Source: Pseudonocardia sp. (lineage in GTDB: Bacteria > Actinomycetota > Actinomycetes > Mycobacteriales > Pseudonocardiaceae). From it: DNA of 44,351 nt. This document shows, one piece after another, positions 17,454-25,962 of the stretch. The stretch spans positions 1 through 44,351 of the forward strand of contig JAFASX010000157.1 in assembly GCA_019244295.1 (NCBI GenBank), in the 5' to 3' direction. The notes beneath the pieces were generated by a model. It saw only the letters and a program-made list of their open reading frames with translations, had not been told where the DNA came from and searched no databases. Position 1 is the first letter of the stretch. The number at the start of each line of letters is the position of its first letter. The position numbers and the translations under genes are program-made.

Positions 17454-18107
17454 ATGCACGTCTTGCCCGTCGCACCCGCGTTAATCTTCGACGTCGGGGG
17501 CGTTATCTTAGACTGGAACCCCCACTATCTGTTCGACGAGCTCATCGCCGATCCCGTCAAGCGCACACAGTTCCTCACCGAGGTCTGCCCACCTGCCTGG
17601 AACGCCGAGCTGGATCGCGGCCAGCGCCTGGAGACCGCCGTCGCCGAGCGCTGCCGGCAATACCCTGACTGGGCCCGCTACATCCACGCCTACCAGCAGC
17701 ATTGGGTCAAGATGCTCGGCGGGATGCTCCCTGGCATGCATCAACTGCTCGGTGAGCTCGCCGACTCAGGTGCCCGTCTTTACGGGCTGACGAACTGGTC
17801 CGCGGAGACCTTCCCCATCGCCCGCGCCGCGTTCCCGATCCTGGACTTGTTCGCCAACACCATCGTGATCTCCGGCGAGGTGGGATTGACCAAGCCAGAC
17901 CCGGCGATCTTTCACCTTGCCCTCGCTCGGTTCGGGTTAGACCCAGCCGAATGCCTGTTCATCGACGACAACCCCGCAAACGTGTCCACCGCTCGGCACC
18001 TCGGGATGCCCGCGGTGTTGTTCGCGGGCGCGCAGGCACTGTGTGAACATCCAGGCATCGCCCGATACCTCGTCACATCCGCCGCTTCAGTGTCACCAGC
18101 TTCCTAG
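17454..18107 (+). CDS. HAD-superfamily phosphatase (subfamily IA)
   Basis: This is a 217-residue HAD hydrolase. Motif I is LIFDVGGVILDWNP; it has the nucleophile Asp followed by Gly-Gly, the variant seen in YihX/epoxide-hydrolase-like HADs. Motif II is YGLTNWSAE, motif III is VGLTKPDPAIF and motif IV is CLFIDDNPANV. The likely substrate is a small sugar or polyol phosphate. It starts 7 nt after the DeoR gene and is the last gene before a short intergenic region with a palindrome. In the cluster it could serve as a second phosphatase or a detoxifier of phosphorylated intermediates. Confidence 0.8.
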   Translation: MHVLPVAPALIFDVGGVILDWNPHYLFDELIADPVKRTQFLTEVCPPAWNAELDRGQRLETAVAERCRQYPDWARYIHAYQQHWVKMLGGMLPGMHQLLGELADSGARLYGLTNWSAETFPIARAAFPILDLFANTIVISGEVGLTKPDPAIFHLALARFGLDPAECLFIDDNPANVSTARHLGMPAVLFAGAQALCEHPGIARYLVTSAASVSPAS

Positions 18108-18143
18108 CGTCGCCTACCAGACCCACCCGTCCGCTAACCATAC

Positions 18144-18155
18144 TTGTTCGAACAA
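18144..18155. promoter_or_regulatory. Palindromic operator upstream of the MFS gene
   Basis: TTGTTCGAACAA is a perfect 12-bp palindrome in the only sizeable gap of the cluster, 19 nt before the MFS start. An AAGGAGG ribosome binding site at 18161-18167 follows it. It is well placed for a repressor such as the DeoR protein two genes upstream. Confidence 0.45.
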
Positions 18156-18173
18156 ACATGAAGGAGGCGCGAA

Positions 18174-19427
18174 ATGACCATGACGTCGAACATACCCACA
18201 ACCACGGCGAGCAGTCAGGACCGGCGAGCCCGGATAGCCACCTGTGTGGTGTTCTTCGTCCACGCCGCGTTGTTCGCCTCCTGGACTCCACACATTCCCC
18301 TGGTCGCCGCGCGGCTACACCTGTCGACCAGCGCCCTGGGGACGGCGCTACTGGGTGCGCCGACCGGGTCAGTGCTGGCGATGACCGCCTCGGGGGCGTT
18401 GATCACCCGCTGGGGAAGCGCGGCGATCATGCGACTCACCCTCATCGGGTACTGCCTCGTCGGAGCCGCGCTGGGCCTGGCCACCTCGCAGGTGAGCCTG
18501 TTCGCCGCCTTAGGAGCATGGGGGCTGTTCCAAGGCTCGCTGGACGTGGCGATGAACGCCCACGCCGGCAGCGTCGAGGTCCGCTACCGGCGCTCCATCT
18601 TCGCCAGCTTCCACGCCTGCTGGAGCGCCGGCGCCTTCGCCGGCACCGGGCTCGGGTCGGTCTCGATTGCCCTCGGCATCCCCCTTGGAACGCATATGCT
18701 CGGTCTGGGCGCGATCCTCACCGCCATCGCCCTCCCCGTAACCTGGTGGTCACTACCAGCCGGCGACGACCGAACCACCGCGACCAGCGATACCGCCGGG
18801 CTTTTGCGCCACTTCGCTCGTCCCACGCCCGCGCTGCTCGGGTTGGGTTGCATCATCTGCTGCGGGCTACTCTGCGAAGGGGCCAGCGCCGACTGGACCG
18901 CCCTGTACCTGCACACCAGCCTCGCGGTGCCGGTCCAGCTCGCCGGAGCCGGATACGCCGCGTTCGCCGTGGCGATGTTTCTCGGGCGCCTAATCGGAGA
19001 CCGGGCTATCGCCGCCCTCGGCCCCCGAGCCGTGGTGCGGGTCGGGACCAGCATCGCCGCTCTGGCACTCGCGCTGGGCTTAGGCCTCAACCTGCCCGCC
19101 TCGGCCATCATCGGGTTCGGTCTCCTGGGTCTTGGGCTCAGCGTCGTGGTGCCCGCGGTACTCAGCGCCAGCGGGCGTCTACCCGGCCTGGCCCCCGCTC
19201 CCGCGCTGGCCATGACCACGGCGTTTGGCTGGATCGGGTTCGTCGCCGGACCTCCGTTCATCGGATTACTGGCATCGGTCACCGGGCTGCGCGCGGCGCT
19301 CGGCCTGCTTCCGCTGCTCTGCCTGATCATGACCGCACTGACCCTCGTCGTGCCCATGCCACCGCTACAAACCCAGCCGAACATCTCGCCCCCACAACAA
19401 ATAGCCTGCCCTAGCAAGAGGAAGTAG
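18174..19427 (+). CDS. MFS transporter (YbjJ-like)
   Basis: This 417-residue protein has about 12 hydrophobic segments, beginning ATCVVFFVHAALFASWTPHI. It carries MFS motifs (LITRWGSAAIMR after TM2; SLDVAMNAHAGSVEVRYRRS and FASFHACWSAGAFAGTG in the middle) that recall the YbjJ/fucose-permease-like branch. A strong AAGGAGG ribosome binding site precedes the ATG. A perfect palindrome upstream suggests separate regulation. In this cluster it is the likely exporter of the amino-sugar product, or an importer of its sugar precursor; direction cannot be read from sequence. Confidence 0.8.
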   Translation: MTMTSNIPTTTASSQDRRARIATCVVFFVHAALFASWTPHIPLVAARLHLSTSALGTALLGAPTGSVLAMTASGALITRWGSAAIMRLTLIGYCLVGAALGLATSQVSLFAALGAWGLFQGSLDVAMNAHAGSVEVRYRRSIFASFHACWSAGAFAGTGLGSVSIALGIPLGTHMLGLGAILTAIALPVTWWSLPAGDDRTTATSDTAGLLRHFARPTPALLGLGCIICCGLLCEGASADWTALYLHTSLAVPVQLAGAGYAAFAVAMFLGRLIGDRAIAALGPRAVVRVGTSIAALALALGLGLNLPASAIIGFGLLGLGLSVVVPAVLSASGRLPGLAPAPALAMTTAFGWIGFVAGPPFIGLLASVTGLRAALGLLPLLCLIMTALTLVVPMPPLQTQPNISPPQQIACPSKRK

Positions 19428-19432
19428 CCACA

Positions 19433-20908
19433 ATGCCTAACGGCCTCGCTGATCTCGAACGACAGGCCCACGCCGATCTACATGCCATCCGGTTTCCCGA
19501 CCGCGACTGGGTCGTTCCACGCACCGGACCCAACGGTGAGCACGTCTACGACGTGATCATTGTAGGGGCCGGCCATTGCGGGCTGACCGCGGCGTTCGCC
19601 CTGACCCGGCGGCGGATCACCAACATCCGCATCCTGGAATCCAACGAACCCGGTCGCCAAGGGCCGTGGAAAACCTACGGACGCATGCACACCCTGCGCT
19701 CACCCAAACACTTCAACGGCCCAGACCTGGACATACCCAGCCTGACCTGCCAAGCCTGGTACACCGCCCAACACGGCGAAGAAGCCTGGCACCGAATGAC
19801 CAAACTGCCCCGCGAGGACTGGCAGGACTACCTGTCATGGTTCCGTAAAGTCACCAACCTCTCCGTCAGCTACCAGACTCGCGTCACCGGCCTGACCCCA
19901 CTGCCCCACGGCCTGCTGCGGATCTACACCCTCACCAATGCCGGTGGCGGGCACCTATTGGCCCGCAAAGTTGTCTTCGCCACCGGCGCCGATGGCTCCG
20001 GCGGCTGGACCGTTCCCCAGGAGATACGCGCCAACATACCTTCCTCGGCCTACAACCAAATCGCCGACGATATCGACTTCACCCAGCTCGCCGGAAAAAC
20101 AATCGGCGTGCTCGGCGGCGGAGCCTCAGCCTACGACAACGCCGCCACCGCACTGGAGCAGGGAGCAAAGCATGTCACGCTCTTTTTCCGCCGACCACAC
20201 CTTCACCGGATCAACCCGCACCACTGGACTGAGTTCGCCGGTTTCCTCGGCCACTTCCGTGATTTACCCGACGCCTGGAGATGGCGATTTATGCGCCATA
20301 TCTTACCGCTCAACGAGCCACCACCTCCAGGCACCTTCCGTCGGGCCATCGCTCACCCCAACTTCAAGCTGGTCCTAGGGTCCTCCTGGGCAAACGTCCG
20401 CTATGAGCACGGACTAATCCGGCTCACCGCCGGAGAACAAGCCTATACCTTCGATCACCTGCTGATTGCGATCGGACTGACCCAAGACCTTCGACTGCGT
20501 CCCGAGCTGGCGACAATCGAACCAGTCATCGCCCGCTGGAAAGACCGCTACACGCCGCCAGAAAGTGAGACCCACGAAGGACTCAGTGAATTCCCCTACC
20601 TCGGTCCCAACCTCGAATACGTCGAACGAACCCCAGGAACGGCCCCCTACCTCGCTGACATCTACAACTTCAGCGCCGCCGCGACCGTCAGCCACGGCCC
20701 CAGCGGCGCCTCAATCAACGGCATGAAACAAGCCGCGATCAGACTCGCCGACGGAATCTGCCGGGATCTCTTCGAAGCCTCGGTCGAAATTCATTATCAA
20801 GATCTCCTCAATTACGCGACACCCGAACTTGACGTGCCCTGGCCAGTTGCAGCTAATCACGCACCCAGTAGCGAGATATTCGAGCCGGCCGCGCTGAATC
20901 GCTCGTAA
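19433..20908 (+). CDS. FAD/NAD(P)-dependent monooxygenase (FMO-like)
   Basis: This is a 491-residue flavoprotein with an FAD Rossmann motif VIIVGAGHCGLTAAFAL (about residue 40) and a second nucleotide motif IGVLGGGASAYDNAATAL (about residue 225). This is the two-dinucleotide layout of flavin monooxygenases and N-hydroxylases. Further features are KVVFATGADGSGGW and the C-terminal YNFSAAATVSHGPSGASING. It follows the MFS gene by 5 nt and ends at a hairpin terminator, so it closes the operon. It could oxidise or N-hydroxylate an amino sugar or imine, or act on an unrelated substrate. The enzyme class is clear; the reaction is not. Confidence 0.75.
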   Translation: MPNGLADLERQAHADLHAIRFPDRDWVVPRTGPNGEHVYDVIIVGAGHCGLTAAFALTRRRITNIRILESNEPGRQGPWKTYGRMHTLRSPKHFNGPDLDIPSLTCQAWYTAQHGEEAWHRMTKLPREDWQDYLSWFRKVTNLSVSYQTRVTGLTPLPHGLLRIYTLTNAGGGHLLARKVVFATGADGSGGWTVPQEIRANIPSSAYNQIADDIDFTQLAGKTIGVLGGGASAYDNAATALEQGAKHVTLFFRRPHLHRINPHHWTEFAGFLGHFRDLPDAWRWRFMRHILPLNEPPPPGTFRRAIAHPNFKLVLGSSWANVRYEHGLIRLTAGEQAYTFDHLLIAIGLTQDLRLRPELATIEPVIARWKDRYTPPESETHEGLSEFPYLGPNLEYVERTPGTAPYLADIYNFSAAATVSHGPSGASINGMKQAAIRLADGICRDLFEASVEIHYQDLLNYATPELDVPWPVAANHAPSSEIFEPAALNRS

Positions 20909-20930
20909 TCCCGGCCCCTTTCGCCGGGAT
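20908..20930 (+). terminator. Hairpin terminator closing the cluster
   Basis: ATCCCGGC (20908-20915) pairs perfectly with GCCGGGAT (20923-20930) around a seven-base loop, starting on the last base of the flavoenzyme stop codon. There is no long T-run, as is common in high-GC hosts. Confidence 0.65.
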
Positions 20931-20948
20931 GATCCGCCGGGTCACACG

Positions 20949-20989
20949 CAGCCTCACGCCTGACCATCAGCCTCACGCCTGACCATCAG
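20949..20989. repeat. Tandem repeat, 19-bp unit
   Basis: The unit CAGCCTCACGCCTGACCAT occurs twice without mismatch and begins a third copy (CAG). It lies just after the terminator in a non-coding gap. Confidence 0.85.
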
Positions 20990-21285
20990 TGGGCCGGATC
21001 AGACCGCTGTGAATGTCAAAGACTGAGACTACGTCCGTTAACGGACTCTACTGTCGTTTCCGTGGGTAGGTTGATCTTCGGTTAGTACTTGTTTTGGGCT
21101 GGATGTGTGCGGTGGTGAGTTGGCCGGTCAGCGGTGTTGGTGTGGGGGGTGCCGCGTGTGGTGGAGGACAGGCTGTGGCCCAATGGCCTTGCTTTTACGC
21201 CCCCAACGCACTTGGCAACTTCGAGTTCGAAGTCGAGCTGAGCTATCGGCGGGTTGAGCGGCCGCAGTGTGTCGCCGGAAAGATG
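20990..21285. other. Intergenic region, no supported gene
   Basis: No open frame here has a family motif. A short palindrome, ACTTCGA-GT-TCGAAGT, lies at about 21219-21234; its partner protein is unknown. Confidence 0.4.
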
Positions 21286-21313
21286 TGTCACAGTGAGTAG
21301 TAGATTTGTGACA
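21286..21313. repeat. Spaced inverted repeat before a small ORF
   Basis: TGTCACA (21286-21292) and TGTGACA (21307-21313) are perfect 7-bp inverse copies separated by 14 bp, ending on the first base of the ATG at 21313. It could be an autoregulatory operator or the end of a small mobile element. Confidence 0.4.
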
Positions 21314-21624
21314 TGTCTGGTGGCCGTCGCGCTGGTGGCGTTGAGTACGCCGAGCGGGTCAACGCGGCGGTGGAGTTGCTGGATTCTGGGACCGCGGTGG
21401 CTGTGGTCACGCGTGTGCTGGCTGATCGTGAAATAGGTGCTGCTGGGAATGATGGTGCTGGTGCGACGAATTTTCAGCCCACAACGGGCATCATCGACAG
21501 AAGAGAACGGGGACTGAAACGTAACTATGGTGACCACGACATCGCCATGCGCTTGACGAACAAACCTGAAAACCGTTTAGCACTCTCGTGCGCGACCAAC
21601 GTCACCGCCTTGGACGATGCGTGA
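21313..21624 (+). CDS. Small hypothetical protein, probably truncated HTH protein
   Basis: MSGGRRAGGVEYAERVNAAV and ELLDSGTAVAVVTRVLADRE look like the N-terminal helical part of small actinomycete helix-turn-helix proteins found in mobile regions. After ADREIG the sequence becomes low in structure and unlike the family. I suspect a truncation or frame change near 21430. No function can be assigned. Confidence 0.3.
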   Translation: MSGGRRAGGVEYAERVNAAVELLDSGTAVAVVTRVLADREIGAAGNDGAGATNFQPTTGIIDRRERGLKRNYGDHDIAMRLTNKPENRLALSCATNVTALDDA

Positions 21625-21679
21625 GGATGCGCAGACGGACCCACAGCATAACTCGAATACAAGACATGGGTGGTGTTCA

Positions 21680-22021
21680 CTACGCCCCCCGAGCGCGGGA
21701 GCGGCCTTCTGTGATGACTGCGAGCACTGCCCACTCTGGTTGACGCAGGTAGAACCGCAACGTGGCATACACCGTGCATTCTCCGCGCTGCGGCCACGGC
21801 CACCATGCACGAGGAGCCGATCGGCAGATCGAACACCGGCCGTGTTCGTCTATCCTATGCCGTTGATGCAACTGCGCCAACGCCCCCAGCGACCGCACTA
21901 TCTGACGTTCCGCCGTGGCTGGGTCGGATACGAAGCTACCGGTCAACACCAGCTCCAGCAGCTCCGCCAGCTCCCGACCCTGCGCCGCATATAGGGCTGT
22001 GGGCTCAGGCAGCCTCACCAC
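21680..22021 (-). CDS. Small actinomycete protein with Cys-x-x-Cys and WWPWP motif
   Basis: This 113-residue hypothetical protein has HQRHRIDEHGRCSICR, then AWWPWPQRGECTVYATLRFY. That His/Cys pair plus the WWPWP and CTV block is of a type common in Pseudonocardiales genomes near XRE regulators. Cys-x-x-Cys with His and a later Cys could bind zinc. It overlaps the small gene upstream by 7 nt, so the two form an operon divergent from the XRE regulator. Function unknown. Confidence 0.55.
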   Translation of the reverse strand: MVRLPEPTALYAAQGRELAELLELVLTGSFVSDPATAERQIVRSLGALAQLHQRHRIDEHGRCSICRSAPRAWWPWPQRGECTVYATLRFYLRQPEWAVLAVITEGRSRARGA

Positions 22022-22281
22022 ACACCCCTGCCGGACTCAGACGTTATGAACACGTCCGCGACGGTCCACACCTTGCTGACGGCTACCGCCAGGGGTCGCG
22101 CCCGCAACCTGACGCTTACGGCGTGAGGGCTGGTTCGGTGGCGTTTCCGGGACACGTCGCCGAACCAGCCCAGTTCAGGTGGGAGGTTCACGCCGACTTC
22201 CACGTTGCGATCGATCATGATGTCGACGCTAGGACGGTCGGTGTGCCGCGGCCTGTACAAAATGTGCGAGTCCTGGAGCAA
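22015..22281 (-). CDS. Small hypothetical protein
   Basis: This 88-residue frame contains IMIDRNVEVGVNLPPELGWF followed by a basic tail. It lies upstream of, and overlaps, the WWPWP protein. It diverges from the XRE regulator across a 60-bp gap. No family is recognised. Confidence comes from context and translational overlap only. Confidence 0.4.
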   Translation of the reverse strand: MLQDSHILYRPRHTDRPSVDIMIDRNVEVGVNLPPELGWFGDVSRKRHRTSPHAVSVRLRARPLAVAVSKVWTVADVFITSESGRGVW

Positions 22282-22342
22282 GCTTGGTAGGAGTCGCTAC
22301 GGTGGAGCTGGTCAGGTGATCGCCAGGGTCTCGACCGTCTGA

Positions 22343-23572
22343 GTGAGCAGCCGTATGGATAATCAGGCACGTGCGATCGGTCGTCGTGTTCGATACTGGC
22401 GGTTGCGGCGTAACCTTGACCGTCAGCGATTCGCGGACATGGTGGGCCGGTCAACGTCGTGGTTGGACAAGATCGAAAAGGGTGAACGCAACCTGCTGCG
22501 CCTGCCTATGCTTGACCGCGTGGCCGAGGTCCTAGGCATCGATCCCGCTGCCCTCACGGATGGTTCGGTGGCTCGCCGCGCGGCGCGGTGTGTCGATAGG
22601 GTCGAAGTGCAAACTATCCGGGAGGCGCTGAGCTCGTACCCAGCCCTGTCAGCGCGGAATAGCGAACAAGACCCCACGCTTGACCGAGTGGCCGCGCAAT
22701 TGAGACACATTGACCAAGCGTGGCTTTCCTCCCGTTACACGGTAGTTGCTCGCTACCTTCCACAGCTGTTGCGTGAAGCCCAGATGCTGGTCTTCAGCGC
22801 CCAGCCTTCCTACCAGGTTGCAGCTTCTCGCGCACTTGTGGTGGCGTATCGCCTGGCTTCCTCAGTTCTCCTCAAGTTCGAAACTAACGATGTGGCGTGG
22901 CTGGCGGCAGACCGCGCTATGAATGCCGCGCTAGCCGTAGACGACACCCTAGCGTTGGCGAGAGCAACTCGCGGCGTCGCTCGGTCATTGACTAGCACCG
23001 GCCAACTCACCAGCGCCATAAACGCCCTTACCGGTATGGCCGACCGCATGCGACCAGAACTGACCACCCGAGCGGATGAGCTGCTGTCTCTGTATGGCAT
23101 GTTGTATCTGGCCGCGTCCATTGCCGCGGCTCGACACGAAGACGCCGAAACGGCGCTCATCATGCACCAGCACGCCTCGGCGGCCGCCGAGAATATCGGC
23201 CCAAATCACGAGACGCACCAAACGGTTTTCGGTCCTACCAATGTTGCGCTTCACCGAGTGGCTGCGCTTGTTCGCTTGCATGAACCAGGGAAAGCATTGG
23301 AATACGCCCGGGATATCGATCCGCGCTCGATCTCGGTTCTTCCGCCGGAGCGCAGAGTCAATTACATGTTCGATCTTTCCACCGCGTATACCGAGACCGG
23401 TCATTACATGGAGGCAGCGCGTACCTTGGTTGAAGCCGAACGCGTCGCGCCCGAAGAAGTCCACTGCCGTCCCTTGGCGCACGGCCTGCTTCGGGTGATG
23501 CTGAGAAATACCAGCGGCGAGCTCGGGCGCTCGGTCCAATGGATCGCATCACGAGCCGGTGTGACCGTATGA
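22343..23572 (+). CDS. XRE-family regulator with TPR-like C-terminal domain
   Basis: This protein of about 405-409 residues has an N-terminal HTH (IGRRVRYWRLRRNLDRQRFA, then MVGRSTSWLDKIEKGERNL). A long helical region with tetratricopeptide-like repeats follows (ALAVDDTLALARATRGVARS; LSTAYTETGHYMEAARTLVE). Starts at GTG 22343 or ATG 22355 are both possible. The stop overlaps the flavoprotein gene (ATGA). XRE-TPR regulators paired with a small flavoprotein are common in actinomycetes; they may respond to a peptide or small ligand bound by the TPR part. Confidence 0.8.
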   Translation: MSSRMDNQARAIGRRVRYWRLRRNLDRQRFADMVGRSTSWLDKIEKGERNLLRLPMLDRVAEVLGIDPAALTDGSVARRAARCVDRVEVQTIREALSSYPALSARNSEQDPTLDRVAAQLRHIDQAWLSSRYTVVARYLPQLLREAQMLVFSAQPSYQVAASRALVVAYRLASSVLLKFETNDVAWLAADRAMNAALAVDDTLALARATRGVARSLTSTGQLTSAINALTGMADRMRPELTTRADELLSLYGMLYLAASIAAARHEDAETALIMHQHASAAAENIGPNHETHQTVFGPTNVALHRVAALVRLHEPGKALEYARDIDPRSISVLPPERRVNYMFDLSTAYTETGHYMEAARTLVEAERVAPEEVHCRPLAHGLLRVMLRNTSGELGRSVQWIASRAGVTV

Positions 23573-24099
23573 GCCAACGTGTCCTGTACCTGTTCATATG
23601 CGGGGCAGGCCCGGCCAGCCGAATAAGCGACATGGTGACGTTGGCTCACCAAGAGGGGTGGTCGGTCTATTGCATTGCTACTCCGGCGGCAGTCGAACAT
23701 TTTCTCGATATTCCAGCCCTGGAACACATAACCGGTCACCCGGTGCGCACCACGTACCGGAAACCTGGAGATGAACCGCTCCCCAAGGCTGACGGCGTGA
23801 TCGTGGCACCGGCGACCTACAACACGATAAACAAGTGGGCGGCGGGCATATCCGACACATACGCTCTCAACCAGCTCGCCGAACTCACCGGCCTCGGTGT
23901 CACGATTGTGGTCTTGCCATTCGTCAACCAAGCACTCGCAGCTAACCGGGTGTTCACGCGCAGCGTGGAAGAATTACGACACGCCGGCGTCCGGGTACTT
24001 TTCGGCCCCGGCGAATTCGAGCCACACCCACCACGAACAGGCGGACAAGTACTCGACACCTACCCATGGGACCGAGCCCTCAAAGCACTTACCAGATAG
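23569..24099 (+). CDS. Flavoprotein of the HFCD (Dfp/LanD-like) family
   Basis: This 176-residue protein is of the homo-oligomeric flavin-containing Cys decarboxylase fold. Seen are VLYLFICGAGPASRISDMV, GVIVAPATYNTINKWAAGIS (the PAxxNTxxKxAxGxxD signature for FMN binding) and a C-terminal VLFGPGEFEPHPPRTGGQ. It is coupled to the XRE/TPR regulator by a 4-nt overlap. A redox or decarboxylase role on a small peptide or thiol is possible; no substrate gene lies beside it. Confidence 0.75.
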   Translation: MSQRVLYLFICGAGPASRISDMVTLAHQEGWSVYCIATPAAVEHFLDIPALEHITGHPVRTTYRKPGDEPLPKADGVIVAPATYNTINKWAAGISDTYALNQLAELTGLGVTIVVLPFVNQALAANRVFTRSVEELRHAGVRVLFGPGEFEPHPPRTGGQVLDTYPWDRALKALTR

Positions 24100-24506
24100 A
24101 CAGGCCCAGCTTCCGGCAAGTCCTGACCGAAGCCAGCAGATGCCCTGATGTACTCGTTTAAAACGGCGGTTTGCGGACCCCAGAGGTTAGGCACAGCACC
24201 GGGCATACGAGGTAGATCAGCGAACAGGGCAATGGCGATCCTGGCGAAGATGCGATGCTCTGGCCTGTTTGAAAGCCGCTGTTCCTCCCACAAGTCTCCG
24301 ACCCTGCGTCTGGGGCCGGTCCTGTGCCTAAGTGGGCTAGCCTATCGTCCGCAACGCGTGGCGGATGCGTACCAGCGGATCACCCAACGATGTGCGTGTC
24401 TCGGGTCACCGCTGATGGTCAAAGATGGCATCCCGCGACCGGCGAGCCACAGTCACGACCGCCACATGACGCCCCATCCCACGGTCAAATCACGGTCAAA
24501 CGATCA
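24100..24506. other. Region left of tRNA-Pro without a supported gene
   Basis: Open frames exist on both strands, but none has a recognisable motif or a good ribosome binding site. A 9-bp direct repeat (ACGGTCAAA) occurs near 24481-24500. No integrase or second tRNA end was found here. Confidence 0.4.
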
Positions 24507-24541
24507 AGAGGCCAGATCCTCTAGGCGAGAATCTGGCCTCT
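24507..24541 (-). terminator. Terminator of tRNA-Pro
   Basis: AGAGGCCAGAT (24507-24517) pairs without mismatch with ATCTGGCCTCT (24531-24541), 11 bp, 18 nt beyond the 3' end of the leftward tRNA gene. An inner TCT/AGA pair tightens the loop. Confidence 0.75.
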
Positions 24542-24558
24542 GAGCTGCGTTAATGCTG

Positions 24559-24632
<74 letters not shown>

Positions 24633-24727
24633 GCCGCCCCCCGCATGAGGCTACGCAAGCCTACCGCATGGGCGGCGGGCTGGGACGACCGGTCGTGACG
24701 ACCCCGCGTACGCCTGACGACACGCGA

Positions 24728-25960
24728 CTAGTGTGCTCGGGCCCGCTCGGTCGCACTACCGTCCTTGGTCTCTTGGCCAGTGGCCACTTTCGTATCCTTC
24801 TGGAGGGGACTGGTATCCGGAACGCACGAGATATTCATTGCCTCCTCATAAATCCGGTCCAGCGATGGCGTGGGCAGCCTGCCTTCGACTGAGAACCCGC
24901 CCTTCGGCGTTGGCCGGGCGCGCAGTCGACCACCCATCATCCCGATCCGCTCGGCCAGCCCGGCCAGTCCTCCGCCTGGGCGGCCGGTGGGCGCGTAAAA
25001 ACGATCGCGCAGCGGAGGACCGTTGGTCACGGTCACGCGGAGCTCGCGCGACCACCGTTCCAAGCGAACCTTGACGTCCGCGCCTTCGGCGTGCTTCGCG
25101 GCGTTGGTCAGCGACTCCTGGACTAGCCGGTAGACGGTGCGTTCGACGCCGAGCGGCAGGTCGTCGCCAACAGTGTCCACGCCGATCAGCTCTGCCCGCA
25201 TACCGGTTTCCCTGGCCCTGGCGACCAGCTCAGGCAGCGCCGCGATCCCTAAGCTGGCCTCGGCGTCGGTTCCCATCAAACCCAAGGCGGCACGCATTTC
25301 GGACAGCGCCGTCTTGGCCAGCAGTCGCAACCGGTTCGCGGCCTCTCGGGTCTGCTCGTCCTGGGTAGTCGCCGCCAGCGCGGCCGCTCCAACGGCGATC
25401 ATGGTGGCGTGATGACCGACCGAGTCGTGAATCTCACGTCCGATTCGGTCCCGCTCCGCGGCCCTGGCCACCTCCTCACGGGCGGCGACGGTCGCTTCCC
25501 GAGCCGCCTCCAGATCACGCAGGCTCGCCCGCAACTGCTCCCGAGTGGTGATCAGCATCCCCAGCACCGCCGGTCCCCCGCTGTAGAGCACGGAGGCGAC
25601 CACGGCGAGTACCAGCTCCGGCCAACGCGACCGGTGCAGGACGAAAACCGGCAGGAGCGAGGCAAGACAGCACAACACCGCCCACGGCTCGGCCGGCTTC
25701 AGGCGTCCGCTTTGACGTCCCAGGAAGTAGAGCGCGACCAGGGTGGGCGCCCAGCCCAACTCGCCCAGTAAGCCGGGCAAGCAGGCCAGCACCGCAAGCC
25801 GAGGTCTTTTTTTGCACCACGGCAGCGCCGCGCAACTCACCAAAGCGACGGCGACCGACCAGTGAAACGGTCCTGGCGCGGCCAACAACACCCCAGCTGT
25901 CGGGAACCCAACCCTCAGGAAACGCAGCGCCACATGGCGCCACTGCCACTGCCAAGCCAC
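24728..25960 (-). CDS. NarL-type sensor histidine kinase
   Basis: This is a 410-residue sensor with several hydrophobic segments in the first 150 residues. A HisKA_3 dimerisation helix with the phospho-acceptor His in DRIGREIHDSVGHH follows. Then comes an HATPase_c domain with YRLVQESLTNAAKHA (N-box) and GGGLAGLAERIGMMGG (G-box). The start is GTG, two bases after the response regulator stop, so the two are one transcription unit. The signal is unknown. An unusually long hydrophilic C-terminal tail follows the ATPase domain. Confidence 0.9.
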   Translation of the reverse strand: MAWQWQWRHVALRFLRVGFPTAGVLLAAPGPFHWSVAVALVSCAALPWCKKRPRLAVLACLPGLLGELGWAPTLVALYFLGRQSGRLKPAEPWAVLCCLASLLPVFVLHRSRWPELVLAVVASVLYSGGPAVLGMLITTREQLRASLRDLEAAREATVAAREEVARAAERDRIGREIHDSVGHHATMIAVGAAALAATTQDEQTREAANRLRLLAKTALSEMRAALGLMGTDAEASLGIAALPELVARARETGMRAELIGVDTVGDDLPLGVERTVYRLVQESLTNAAKHAEGADVKVRLERWSRELRVTVTNGPPLRDRFYAPTGRPGGGLAGLAERIGMMGGRLRARPTPKGGFSVEGRLPTPSLDRIYEEAMNISCVPDTSPLQKDTKVATGQETKDGSATERARAH

Positions 25961-25962
25961 GA

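Noticed and set aside
18158..19414. Long plus-strand frame overlapping the MFS gene
   Set aside because: The product is Arg/Pro-rich and without motifs; it is the shifted shadow of a clear membrane protein.
21480..21530. CRISPR-like repeat end (GGGGACTGAAAC)
   Set aside because: It occurs once only; there is no second repeat and there are no cas genes.
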